NCBI RefSeq assembly: GCF_047663525.1
Contig: NC_092594.1
Span: 33,713,001-33,777,000 of the forward strand
Origin: Anas platyrhynchos
Taxonomy: Eukaryota > Chordata > Aves > Anseriformes > Anatidae
DNA: 64,000 nucleotides
Direction: 5' to 3'
Made by a program: the position numbers and the translations under genes
The notes under the pieces: model-generated
What the model saw: the letters and a program-made list of their open reading frames with translations, nothing else
What the model was told of the DNA's origin: nothing
Database searches by the model: none
Shown here: positions 24,301 to 36,000 of the stretch, in pieces
How the letters are laid out: the number at the start of each line of letters is the position of its first letter
How positions within the stretch are numbered: position 1 is the first letter of the stretch

Positions 24301-26518
24301 AGGCTTACTTCTGTGTGAAGACAAGCACGTACTGGGTAGGAAATACCTCTCCGATAATGAAAATGTGGTTTATTTAGGGATATAATCCCTGTAACCTCCC
24401 AACCTGCTCCTGCCTAGGACATTCCAAGGCTGGACAGATACTACCTCCATAAATGTTTCTGCCCCTTTTTTTCATAAAGAACAAGAAGTGCTTCATCTCT
24501 CTCCTGTCACTTCTTAGGAAAAACAAAAGTAGCACTAATATTTAACGTTATCGATTAAGATTATTTGTTATATTGTAGTTTTAGCAATATGCTGCAAAAT
24601 TGTTCCTACTATCCCACCATGTGGACCTAACTTCATTTTTTTTGTTGATGACCAGCTGACCTTCCTATGGCCTTCATGACCATGCCAGCAAGTGTGTGCC
24701 TGCTTTCAGGTCAAATGTCAGCGTACTTGGAAAAAAACAGCACACCTATCATGCAAAAATTGGGACTAAAAAACAAACTTAGAGAAAAAATATGAAGTGA
24801 ATGTTTCTTAAATTTCTAAGCACGTACCAATGGAGTTCTCCCTGGAGCACAGCTTGCATTTCTGCACCATAGTGGCGCTTCCTCTGCCTCCTTTCAGGGG
24901 AGCGCTGTCCTACAAACCATGACAATGGAGACAACCATTTTTAATCGCATTCTAGCTGAGCCACAAGAAGCCTTGGCAAAGGTGAAATAGGTGGTTTTTT
25001 TTTGTTTTGTTTTTACAAAAATGGTCTCAACGTTTTAAAAATACTGCACTGAGAAGGCGTTTTTAAACTAAAGAGACATGTAATTCAGAAAGCTGTGATT
25101 ATCAAGGAACAATTCTGTTCCAGCTTTAAAATCCTGAATAATGATAGTTATGTTCTGTCCATATAAATAGGCATGTTTGATTAACTCAAAATGCATTCTT
25201 AACATTTAGTGTACAACAAAGATGAGTATTCCTTCCTAATAACAAAACTTTCTCCTATCCATGACAAATTTTATTCTGCTTTTTCAGTTTCCAAATGCTC
25301 ATTTGACATGCTTAACTCCCCTTAAATAATCTAAACTTCTCCATAAACATTCCATCAGCATCAGAGAAATGTTCTACAGGCACAGGTTTACTCTAATATC
25401 ACTTCAAAATATGTTATCAATTGATATTTCTACAGAAAGGAGGCTTTTCAAAGCAGACTGTCACCATTCTAATAGCATATTTAAATTAAATCTCCAATTA
25501 TTTTTGAATATGAAATACGACAGCATTTCCTGGATGTGTACAGCTACTATTTACTATTTTTTCTAAAATGCAGATTGTCACATCTAATACTAATGTCCAC
25601 TGCATGTGAGAGGCAGGTTTGTTTCCTCATTTTTGTTCTGAAGCAGGTTGTAAGAGGGAAACGTACCATCAATCGCAGATACTGCCATTTTTCAGAAACT
25701 TCTCCGCAGTTCCCACATTTCAGCTGAAAAACAAAAACCAGAATGCAAAGCTGCCAGTAAGTAGGGAGTCAGAAGCTGAAGAAGCTGGTGTGAAGCCTCA
25801 AGACTCAAAGCCCCCCATTTGGCGGCTGAGAGGAACCCGAGGTGGGTGTCAGCTGCTGCCGACCACACAGCCCCACAGGCTGCATCAACCTCACAGGTAT
25901 GCCCACAGCAGGGGTCTGTCCTTCCACACACTGGGTGCAAACCGTGGTGTAACGCACAGTCACTGAGCACAAGGTGGGAGTGGCACATCCTGCCTTTACT
26001 GCAGTTACCAGCGGTGGTTATCAGAATTATCAACCACCTCAACGATAGAGGCCCTAACGCTTCAAATTAAGGCTTTTGATTATTAAATAATTGTACTAAT
26101 ATACAATATCATGCATGTGTTATGAATGTACGTGTATATCTATACACTTACACCACCTTATTTGTTGCTCTTGTAGCAGCCTGCTTGCACTGTGTGGAAA
26201 AAAAAAACAAAACTTTTAAGCTCACCCCACTGAAATTGACATTTAATGCCAGACGCCCCGCTGTGTAGGCTCGCTGGCTGCGCAGCATTTAGCGACAAAA
26301 GTTTTTTTCCCTGCCCCTGAAGCCCCCGAGGCCGCCCCGCACCTTGAGGTACCAGCGGAAGTCCTCGCCCTCGGCCCGCAGGCGGGTGATGTTCTCCAGC
26401 GTGGCGCGGAGCTGCAGCCCGATCCTCTGCAAGGGGAGAGGCAGCGACAGAGGCCGTCAGCCCGGTATGGCCCTGCCCGGCCCGGCCCGGCCCCGCTGCG
26501 GCCCCTACCTACCCCCAT
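18385..26518 (-). CDS. CZIB: CXXC motif containing zinc binding protein (C1orf123/DUF866 family), complete, 8 coding exons
   Basis: Small conserved eukaryotic zinc-binding protein of the DUF866 family; its molecular role is poorly defined. Exons on the minus strand: 26518-26513, 26426-26343, 25723-25667, 24909-24828, 23225-23194, 22687-22610, 19350-19285 and 18462-18385. All are GT-AG with matching phases, giving 160 aa, the same length as human. The two CXXC pairs that bind zinc are C33-G-N-C36 (exon 3) and C67-K-L-C70 (exon 4). Other landmarks are [73 protein letters not shown] and the C-terminal [10 protein letters not shown]. Exon 1 contributes only two codons (ATGGGG) before its donor. 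The gene converges on CPT2 and is followed by MAGOH, both as in human. Confidence 0.97.
19351..22609 (-). other. CZIB: CZIB intron 6 (largest intron of the gene)
   Basis: About 3.3 kb of unique non-coding DNA with a short TA/TG-rich run near 21290-21312. An open frame at 20368-20706 (112 codons) has no recognisable domain and no splice context, and I do not call it a gene. Confidence 0.75.
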
Positions 26519-27075
26519 GGCCCCGGAGGGTGCCCCGCAGCCCCCCGCCGCTCACGGGACTTGCCGCCCTGCAGCCCCCGCTGCCAGCCGACAGCTGCCC
26601 CTCACGGCGTCCCGCCTCTCGCGGGAGCCGCTGCGGGTTTAAAGCCGCTCTTGGGTGTTTTGAGTGATTTTTTTTTTTTTTCACCCTCCCCTCAGTGCCC
26701 TCAGTCAAGCTGGCGGCCGCCTCCCGGTGATCTCTGCCGGGCTGAAGCCGAAGCTGCCCTCAGCTAAGATGGCGCTCGCCGGCGTTGCCCGTCACCGCCC
26801 CGCAGGCGGGAGGCTGCGGCCGGGGAGGCGCCGGGTGCCGCCAGGAGGCCCTGCCAGCGGGGCTGGGCGGGCACGGTGTGGGGTGAGGTGGTTTTGCTTT
26901 TTCCAAGACATTTGGGCACAGTCTGATGTAGGAAGAACAGGAGGAGGTGCGAGGGTGAGGGAGGGCGCTGCTCGGCAGAGCCGGTGTGGGGAGCACCCTC
27001 AGAGCCCTGCTGGGGTTTGGGCGGCCGGAGCTGCCTCACCTGAGGGAAAGGTGAGGGAGATCCTTGGTAGAGAAG
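26280..27075. promoter_or_regulatory. CZIB: CpG island over the CZIB transcription start
   Basis: A GC- and CpG-dense block covers CZIB exons 1 and 2 and extends about 550 bp upstream of its start codon. There is no TATA box. AAGATGGCG at about 26767-26775 matches the YY1 core and often marks transcription starts, here in the plus orientation. The island therefore may also fire a plus-strand non-coding transcript. Long open frames within it on both strands are a consequence of base composition. Confidence 0.75.
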
Positions 27076-28285
27076 TGAAAGAGTGAGATGAATTTTAATA
27101 ATTAACATAGATACACGCCCTACTTTTTTATTTTTTTTTTTTAGGAAATGGCATCTTCAGCTTTTTTGACCAGAATGCAGATTTTGCTTCAAAGTTCCTA
27201 CTTTTTTAAGACAAAAAAAATCAAGCAATGTGGATTTTGGCTATAGAGGATGCACCCAGATACTTTACAGTATTGCCAGACACAGAACTAAATTCATGCC
27301 TCAGGTAAGGCTTCAATAAATAGCCCTTGAAGAATTATCAGCTATTACTAAACTAGAACTACTTCTCTAACGTTCCATATATTATGCTGGAAAAAGTCTC
27401 TAAGTTCATTTATCAGAGCAAAAGCTTGACCAGAGTTAAATTAGAGCTGCCCTGTCACAGATGAAGGTGCAAGTAAATCCTTATCACATCTTGATAAGAT
27501 GCCCATTACACCAGAAATATCACCCAGAAGAAACACTCTTGAAGTTAGCACGCCTCATGTATGTCAGCTAGAAGTTTTATACAAGTTTCACCATGCTTCC
27601 AAGCTCTCATCTTGCAGCAACTTTCTTCTGCCTTCAAGCTTAATTGGGAAGTTATAAACGTGACAGTTTCCCCTTACTCACCATAAGGTGGGCACCAGCA
27701 GATGTCAGACTGCCAGAGACGCAGTTCAAGTTCATATTTATAATGAAAGCCATCCACCTGCTTCATAAAGTGCTTTCCAAAAATTACCACTTTCAAGTTG
27801 AGACATATGTTTGATCCTCTAAATCTGTCAAGCAGTTCTGCACAAAGGGCGTACTAGTCTAGAATTTAACTAAATACATTCCACACTTTTAATTTCAGTT
27901 TGTCTAAACTTTTAAGGGAACATGGATGGAAGTCTTGGTGCCTGGGTAGACCTTGCACGGTCTATTGTCTACTTTTGCTCTAAAGGCAGGCAGCACTCGC
28001 AGCAGGAGTTTATTATAGTTTGTGTCTTTGCTATAGCCAGTCATCATCTGCTTTAGTTTTTTTGAACAGGTGAGCTGGCTTCCCTGATTTCCAAATTGGG
28101 ATAGTAACAAAAATTTATTGTCTGCTGTTGCATAGATAAAAAAAAAATGTAATACAGCTTTGTGATACAAATGAAATAACGTATCCTGAACATAGCAGGA
28201 TAGTGTTAGGAAGTCAGTTTATCACCAAAGGGTTAGAAAGTCAGTTTATCACCGAAACTTAAATTAAAAATACAGATCTCACCAT
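27076..28285. other. Intergenic region between CZIB and MAGOH
   Basis: Unique AT-rich DNA holding a 27-bp tandem duplication near its right end. No exon, RNA gene or mobile element is evident. Confidence 0.6.
28205..28258. repeat. Tandem duplication, about 27-bp unit
   Basis: A unit starting GTTAGGAAGTCAGTTTATCA is repeated immediately, with few mismatches. It lies just downstream of the MAGOH 3' end. Confidence 0.8.
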
Positions 28286-28291
28286 TTTATT
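28286..28291 (-). terminator. MAGOH: MAGOH polyadenylation signal (AATAAA on the minus strand)
   Basis: TTTATT on the plus strand, about 150 nt after the MAGOH stop codon. Confidence 0.55.
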
Positions 28292-28439
28292 ACGACAGTC
28301 ACTTACAGTTTGTAAAAAAAATTCTAACATACATAAAAGTTTCAGATCTGAAGAAGCAAGGAATTGAAAAAGCATCCCTCCCTCTCTCCCCCCCTCCCCC
28401 CCCTACAGACACCGTAATACAAACTTCAATTTGTTTAAT

Positions 28440-29792
28440 TTAAATTGGCTTAATCTTGAAATGTAGTCCAATAAGACTGAAGACTAGACACTTAAGGTCC
28501 TGGACCAGGTAGTAGAATACTCTCAAGCCTTCTGGATCCCTGCAGTGCACAAGGAAAAAAAAAAAAAAAAAAAAAGACAAGTTCAAAGAGAACAGCCTTT
28601 AGACTATAGCATATTTTAGCAATATTTTTTAGAGATAGTCTTAGACATAACAGACTCATTTCATCTGGCACTGACAAAACTTACAAACCTGGAGTGCAGA
28701 ATGTTTTAAGTCTTCATAGTACATTCACAGGCCAATGACAGTTCAGAGTCTGAATGTCTAACAGGCATTCTCACAGTAAGCTTAGCTGTTCGCTGAATTT
28801 GGAAGCGTGATGTCAAGTACTGACACTTGGTTCATTATGCTGCAACACACAGCACTTGTACTTTATATTGTTTCAAACTACAAGCCAGTTCCGGGTGACA
28901 CAAATACCTAATAACTAGCAAGTTCTAACATAGATATCTACATGTAAAAAAAAGGCAGTAAAAAAGCAGAATACATACTTAGATTGGTTTACATCGATGA
29001 GTGAACCAATTTTTGATGTGGTAAAGGAAATGTGCTCATCACCAATTACTATTTCAAGCTCCTACAAAGCAAAAGATTACAATGTCAAATTAGTATATTG
29101 CAGTATTGATTACAGAAATAAATATTTTGATGTCAAATTACTACATTGGGCTATTAGCTACAGAAATATTTAAGCAGTGAGATGAAGGCTTTTCCGTTTT
29201 TATTACAAGGATACTGAACACATTATGTTTGTGTATCCTTAACTCTCACAATGAGACCGTGATTTAGACAGCGCCCAAGTTTTAAAATAACGTTCATTTA
29301 CCTCTTTGCTAGAAAGAATGCTGACAGAAAAGCTCAGTTAGATAACACATGAGAACAGGAGCAGCAGAGAAAGCAGCCACCGACCTGCCGGCCCACCCTG
29401 TCGGGAGGAGGCCACAAAGCATCATCTTCTTTAGTGATTTCGCTGTCATCGATTATCCTCTTCAGCTCCTCCATCACGCTCTTGTGGACGTAGGCCTGGA
29501 GGCGACACCCAGCGTGAAAACCCCGTTGTATACCACCCCACCCCTCACCCGTCCCTTCCCCTCACCTCCTTCCTGATCATCACATCGTTCTTGTAGTTGC
29601 TGTTGTTGGCGTAGCGCAGTTTCCCTGCCGGGAGAAAGACACACACGTTACCCCACAGCCCCGACACTCCCGGGGGTGTCCCCCCCTTCCCTCCCTCGCC
29701 TCACCGTCGGGCCTGAACTCGAACTCGAGGAACTCGTGGCCGAACTTGCCCTTGTGCCCCACGTAGTAGCGCAGGTAGAAGTCGCTCGCCAT
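28440..29792 (-). CDS. MAGOH: Mago nashi homolog, exon junction complex core (complete, 5 coding exons)
   Basis: MAGOH pairs with RBM8A (Y14) and locks eIF4A3 on spliced mRNA. It acts in nonsense-mediated decay, mRNA localisation and splicing. Exons on the minus strand: 29792-29705, 29624-29566, 29495-29385, 29061-28979 and 28539-28440. All are GT-AG and in phase, giving 146 aa, the family length. The sequence is almost unchanged from human as I recall it: [79 protein letters not shown] and the C-terminal GLHFKIKPI. Synteny with CZIB points to MAGOH rather than MAGOHB. The chosen ATG has an optimal context (A at -3, G at +4). A second in-frame ATG lies 45 nt upstream (29837) with no stop between. 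A run of about 20 T just before exon 5 (minus strand) serves as the polypyrimidine tract. Confidence 0.97.
29083..29170. repeat. Diverged 48-bp tandem duplication in MAGOH intron 3
   Basis: TGTCAAATTA followed by a similar stretch ending TACAGAAATA occurs twice with a 48-bp period and several mismatches. It begins about 22 bp upstream of the exon 4 acceptor, so it may touch branch-point sequence. Confidence 0.65.
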
Positions 29793-30018
29793 GCTCCCGG
29801 CACGCAGCGCGGCCCCGGCGCCGCCCGAGCGCGTCATGGCGCCCGCGTCCCCCTCACCCCCCGCCCCGCGCCGCCATTGGCCGCGGGCGCCCGGCGGAGC
29901 GGCAGCTGCGCCCCCCTGCGGCAGGGCCGGCGCCTGCAGCCCTGAGGGTCCCCCCTCTCCTCCTCCTCCTCTTCCTCCTCCTCCTCGTCCTCCTCCTCCT
30001 CCTCGCCCCGCTGCCGCC
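29793..30018. promoter_or_regulatory. Shared bidirectional CpG-island promoter of MAGOH and the nardilysin-like gene
   Basis: The two start codons face away from each other with 226 bp between them, all within a CpG-dense block (about 29560-30180). An inverted CCAAT box (ATTGG, 29876-29880) sits near the middle, next to GCCGCCATTGG, which is also YY1-like. A pure-pyrimidine TCC repeat fills 29956-30004, just before the plus-strand start codon. There is no TATA box. Divergent housekeeping pairs commonly have this layout. That both transcripts start inside this interval is inference. Confidence 0.75.
29956..30004 (+). repeat. (TCC)n polypyrimidine repeat in the nardilysin-like 5' UTR/promoter
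   Basis: About 16 near-perfect TCC triplets with single interruptions, ending about 14 nt before the start codon. Such homopurine-homopyrimidine tracts can form non-B DNA and often bind promoter factors. If translation began at an upstream in-frame ATG it would encode a proline-rich stretch. Confidence 0.85.
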
Positions 30019-33000
30019 ATGCTCCCCAAAGCCGAGCCCAACCGTGGCGACCCCGCCATCGCCACGGCCCCCGGCGACACGAAGCGGTACAGGTGAGGGG
30101 CGCTCCCCTCACGCCGCCGCCCCAACGGTCGCTCGGCGCCGGCCCCTGTGCCGGGCGCTGCGGTACCTCAGGGCTCAGCCCCAGGGTACACGGCAGTTTT
30201 GGTGCAGAATTTACCACAGCGACGGCCCGTGCGGTAGTTTTCTGTAAAGTAGTAACCTCTAGGTGCTCTTCTGTGAGGATTAAGTACCAGGTTGGGACGC
30301 GTTTTAGGACTTTGCTGGGCTAAAACAACAGCAAAGAATTTGCCTCTTTTCTCGTTTAACTGCTATTTGCTTGGACCTACAGACACTAGTCACTAGCACA
30401 CACAAAATAAAGAATAATTCACTGTAGGCTCACCAAGACTGAGGGAAAAAAAATGAGATTGAGAAGAAAGAGTATTCAAGGGTCACACTTGACGTGATCA
30501 TGGACTCCTAGTGCCATTCACCCTGCAATAATAGTCAAGCATCTTCTCTGCCTCAGTTAGACTATTTTATTTTATTTTATTTTATTTTATTTTATTTTAT
30601 TTTATTTTATTTTATTTTATTTTATTTTATTTTATTTTATTTTATTTTATTTGCCTCACAGATTCTACATTTTTTTCACTATGCTGCCCAGTTAATTAAA
30701 TCAGAGTAATCTATTGTTTTTTATCTGTTGTTATCTAATTTTTATCTAATTTACTCACATAAATGATTCTTTCCTCTCAGTAACATGTTGTTTTTGTTGT
30801 TTGGAAATGTAATTATGTAATTAACAACAAAAACCAACAATTTGACAAAAAAGTTTTTCTGCTTTCAAGTTATTCTTCATTCTTAGCAGATCTTCGGTGA
30901 CATTGTTCTAGAAAGAGGATATGATTCAGTAGTCTAGAACAATTACAGATAAAGTAGAACTCAGCTCTTCTTTGATGATTTAGATGTTTTAAGGAAAACT
31001 TACATTGCCTGTGTGATTGATTTCACAGGTATATCAAACTACAAAATGGTTTGCATGCATTACTTATTTCCGATATCAACAATGTGGAGGAAGAATTTGC
31101 AGAAGAAGAGAGTAGTGCAGAGTCTGAGATTGAAACTGATGATAACAATGACTCAGGAACAGACAGAGAAGATGACAGAGAAAATTCTGATAACAATGAC
31201 TCAGGAACAGACAGCGAAGATGACAGAGAAAATTCTGATAACAAGGATGAAGAGAAAGTTAAACCTGAGGAGAGTCCCAGTGATTCAGATATGGAAGTAG
31301 AAGGGTTAGCAGTAGAAGAAGCATGGACAGAACCAACAGGAAAGAAAGAGGATGATGAAAGTACAGAGAAAATGGTATATATTTATGTTACAGATTTTAA
31401 CAGTTTTGGAGTTGCAAATCCTGCCCAGCTTGGAAAGCTACCTCAGTAACCTATTCTAGAGTCCTATTTGTCAGCATACTGTTTTTCTTTAGTAGTTCAG
31501 TGCCCAGCTTTCTTGCTCAAGTTTGAGCCTATACTGCTCCTGTTCCTGGATTCACTGTTTGCTGAGTGATTTCCCTAGCATGGCAACAAATTAACAATGT
31601 TTTTATCTTCCCTCCTTCCCCCTGTTTGTTTGTTTGTTTGTTTGTTTTTCTGGATGAATTTCAGTTACTTCCCTGTCTGATCATTTGCCTGTCAGATAAA
31701 ATTAAACATTTTTCTTACAAGTTGTTGCAACAATGTACAATGTGTTTTCTTCCCAGTCTGCTGCTGCCCTTTGTGTTACTGTTGGCAGTTTTTGTGACCC
31801 TGAAGATTTGCCTGGGCTAGCACACTTTCTTGAACACAGTATGTATCATTTTTCATGCTAGGCTTTCTTTTCAGTTTTGAGCTTTCACACTGATTTTGAC
31901 TTTTGTATCAGTTTTGATGTAATCTTAATAGTTTTTACAAATCAAGATGTTTGTGTAATTTTTAATTGAACTCCAATTTTAATTCTGGTGTGGCTTGATG
32001 TGTCTAAAAATAGTGGCCTGATGTGAATAATAAAGTGGTTATATAGTCAAATAAACTTTAATTTTCCAATGTATGAAAATAAAAAGAATATGAGCATATG
32101 TGTAAGATACAACTCTGCTGAAATGTGTACGTTTCTGTATTTGTGATGAGTAATGATACTTAAATATCATGTGAAGGTTTTGTGAACTCTAAATAGTTTT
32201 GTTAAAATTAATCCTGTTCATTCACAGTTTTATTTTTTTTCCCCTTTTAAATCAAATGCATATTAAGGCTATGGTAATTACTCTATCAAGTCCTTCTGAA
32301 ACCTTTCTTTCTTGCTAGTATCTCTAACAATTTCCTTGTATGAAACCTGTGCTAGTCACACACCCTTAAGTGCTCAGAGTAAATTTCAGCCTCTTATCTG
32401 TAATAAGAAGTTATTGACAGATAATAAGACGAATGATATCTTCAGAGTTCTGCCAGGTGTCATTAAAAAAGTGAAGACATCAGCCCATCTTTTGAAGTTA
32501 GCCATTCATCCAGGTAATGGTGGTTGCAGAGCAATGATACAGTGTGTTGTCACAGATTTTCTGTGCTTATTTTAGAGGACTGAGTTCTTCCTGTCTTGAT
32601 GATCTGTAGATGGTTTCTTGATTTTTCACTGAATGGACTGAGTTAGTAATTCTTTGTTTCTTATACTTCCTTCAATTTTAGATTTGATGAATTATATTAA
32701 TTTGTGTGTTTGCATGTATATCTGCTTGGGTCAGTATTTTTTTTTTTTCCTGAGTGTTATACTGGAAATGAGCTGAAGACAAACACACTTGAGTTCTGCT
32801 TATAAGACAAAAAATATTTTAAATCTTATTTCTTGTATTCCTAAATAATTATTGTCTTCCAGAGTTTGTAACTTTATTCACTACCATGAAAGGAATCAAA
32901 TTCTACCATCTAAATAAGAATTTACTTGATTTTAAAGAGTTTTAATCCCTTTTTACAGAAGTTCAAACTGTGAGGCACACAGCAAAGGAGGGCTGGGCTG

Positions 33001-36000
33001 TGAACTACTCATAATTTCCAATCCTGTTTCTTTCATTCAGTGGTATTTCTGGGGAGTTCAAAGTATCCAGATGAGAATGGGTTTGATGTGTTCCTGAAGA
33101 AACATGGTGGCAGTGAAAATGCTTCAACTGATTGTGAGCGAACGGTTTTCTACTTTGACATCCGGCAGCAATATTTTAAAGCAGCACTTGATAGGTAACG
33201 TGGTCACACTAAATAAATCATTACTTAGATTAAAATACATTATGGCAGTGTGTATTTGTGTAAAGAAACTGAATTAGGTGTTTCTATTTCCATGTTTTGG
33301 TCAGATTTAAGTCGGAACTTCTGAACATCTTTTTAGAGGTTAATTCTTCTGAACATCTTCTTAGGGTTAATTATTTCCATTATTAATTTATTACATTTCT
33401 TAGTTCCCTAGTGAAGAAGTACTTTGAGAATCTTCTTGTGGTCTGTTCCTTTTAAATGTGGGTTTACTTAGGTTGCTGCAGAGCATTGAGTACTGTGTGA
33501 TTAAGCCTTCAGATGTAAAGGTTTTCTCTATTCAGGCTAGTGTCATTGCCAGTATCTCTTGTAAGTTGGAAGTAATAATGTTTCTCTCTTTCCAGCAGGC
33601 AAAATGAAAATATTACCATTTTTCTTTCTGCTTTAGATGGGCTCAGTTTTTCATTCATCCATTAATGATCAGGGATGCAATAGACCGTGAGGTTGAAGCT
33701 ATTGACAACGGTAAGAGTAATATAATCGTAATCTCTCTTTTCTTGAGATTCTCAGCCTGAAGTTCCTGAGTACAGTATTTAACCAGCGTACTTTCATATT
33801 CAATGTTACAAATTCTCATTTATGTTTAGGACTTCACTTCAGAAGTAACTTGTATTTAACATTTGGGTCAGTGGAATTTTATGATTTCCCTGAACTTCTT
33901 TGAGCCTTCCTCACATCCATACTTTAGTGGTAAAGAACACTTAGAGTCTGTCATTAAGAATGGTGAGATGTAGTGAGTGTAGAGCAGTGAGAGTAGATAG
34001 TAATATTGCAGAGATGACAGTATTCATGAAAGCAATAGTATATTCTATTAGAAAATCAGAATTACTGTTTGTTTTGAAGTAAGGCAAATTTACTCCATAG
34101 AAGCACCTCAAAAGGCATTAACGAACGAAGACAGAATTTTGGCAAACTGAAGTAACAATAGGTTAAAGATGTTCACCGAAGGAATTGTAAAAGTTTTTTT
34201 ATTGAGATTTCTCAATATATGAAGAGAGGTTGAAGAGTGTCAGCTTTAAAATAAATGTTAAATCACTTTCCTTCTTGTGTTGTACATCACAGTTAGGAAT
34301 ACTGATAATATTAAATCTGGCCAGGTTTGACTGGAAGATATATTTGATGTCAGAATATACCTCAATTTTTTCTTTGTTAAAATTATGTTGTCCCTTTATA
34401 GGAATATTGCCTTGAAACCAATGACAATACTGTTCAAATTCTTTAACAGAGTACCAGTTAGCAAAGCCCTGTGATACAAACAGATGGGAGCTACTACTAG
34501 GAAGCCTTGCCAGACCTGGGTATCCAATGAGAAAGTTTTTCTGGGGTAAGTTCTGTTTAAATGACTGGGACAAAGGCATGCTTGCCCTACTGGGCTTAGT
34601 AGCTTGGGCTATTGAATCAAAGCTCCCTGTATCTTTTCCATCACAATAAAACTCCCTGTCATTCTGTTAACTATGGCACCTTTTTGGTAAAAGTTTTGAG
34701 TTCTTCTCCAGTCTTTTCACAACTTATCTGACTATAGATATTAACTAAAATGTATTCGTTCAAGAAAATATTGTTCTTTTGGAATGTCAAGGGGTTCCTT
34801 ATAAGTAAATTAAGTAGTTAAAAATACTGATTTATTGTCCAGAGTTTCATGTGTTTATCCAGACTCTTGTTTGTAGCTGTATAAATGTGAAATGTTTTTT
34901 ATTTTTTCAGGCTTGAACATTTATAATCACATTTTTTATGCTGCCTAGATTTCCATTTATTTTACTGAATTTCCGTTCTACAAAATATCTAAAAGTTAGC
35001 CCTTGAGCAGAAGAGTCCTGCCAATACAGAAACAGCTAACTGGTTGCTTTCTTAACTTTTACAGGTAATGCAGAGACATTAAAACACAAGCCAAAAAAAA
35101 GTAACATTGATATTTATACAAGGTTGAAGGATTTTTGGCAGAACTATTATTCTGCTCCTTATATGAACTTGGTTGTTCAATCTAAAGGTAATACCAGATA
35201 TAAGCTTTGTATATTCCTCCTAAGTAATTTTCTGTTTTGACTTAAGCTTTTTATGACAGAATGACTCTACCGTAATTGTCTAAACTGTTTTATAAACCTT
35301 TTTGGGAATACAAGTGCTTAATGCAGTGTTGTTTATATTATTGTGTTTGAATGAAAATCAAACCAGAATGTAAGTTATCCTGAGAACTGGCATTTACATT
35401 TCTCTGATAGTTAGGAACCAGCTGAGTTCTGTATTTTAATTTTAACATATTTTACAATGAGAGAATTTTCTAGGTAAGATAATTTTTTGTTTTCTTCTGT
35501 GTGGGAATTAGTTGTTTTATCTTCTTAAAATAAATATCCTGTTTGATAGCATTAGAATGGATAGCATATTGCTAACACACTGTTTGGGTTATCTTGACGC
35601 ATTCATTATCAGAAGTCATAATACAGTTAAATGCATTGGCTTAAGGTTTTATTTGTGAAAGACAGAAATGTGAATTGTAGTTCTAGTTCTTCAGCTAAAA
35701 GCATATACAAGAAGTGATCTGTATCTGAAGACAGTATCTATATAAATATACATATTTTTAGTATTATTACTTTAGATATAGAAGGGCTGTAGTATAAGAA
35801 TATGCATATTAAATCTTGATACTGATTTATTAGTTTGTTTGTTTGCTTGTTCTGGTTTATTGTAAGAGAAGCAAAATTTACATGATTTTCATTTCTGGCT
35901 TATGGAGAACAAATACCTATGGGACTTGTTGAAACTGGAGAAATCGGATGAACATGCTCTGAATATTTCTACTTGGTTCTTTTTTGTGTCAATGTATGTG

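Noticed and set aside
25692..26042. Frames of about 116 codons on both strands near CZIB exon 3
   Set aside because: They overlap CZIB exon 3 and the intron, and neither shows a conserved domain.
26664..27086. 140-codon plus-strand frame upstream of CZIB
   Set aside because: Arg/Gly/Pro-rich low-complexity translation in a CpG island, with no domain and no splice partner. A non-coding transcript is possible but not supported here.
28554..28575. Poly-A run as a retrotransposon tail
   Set aside because: Read on the minus strand it is the polypyrimidine tract of the MAGOH exon 5 acceptor, ending in CACTGCAG.
29580..30125. 181-codon minus-strand frame as a MAGOH with a long N-terminus
   Set aside because: It reads through intron 1 at the 3' side and through GC-rich 5' flank at the other. 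The 29792 ATG has the better context and gives the family length of 146 aa.
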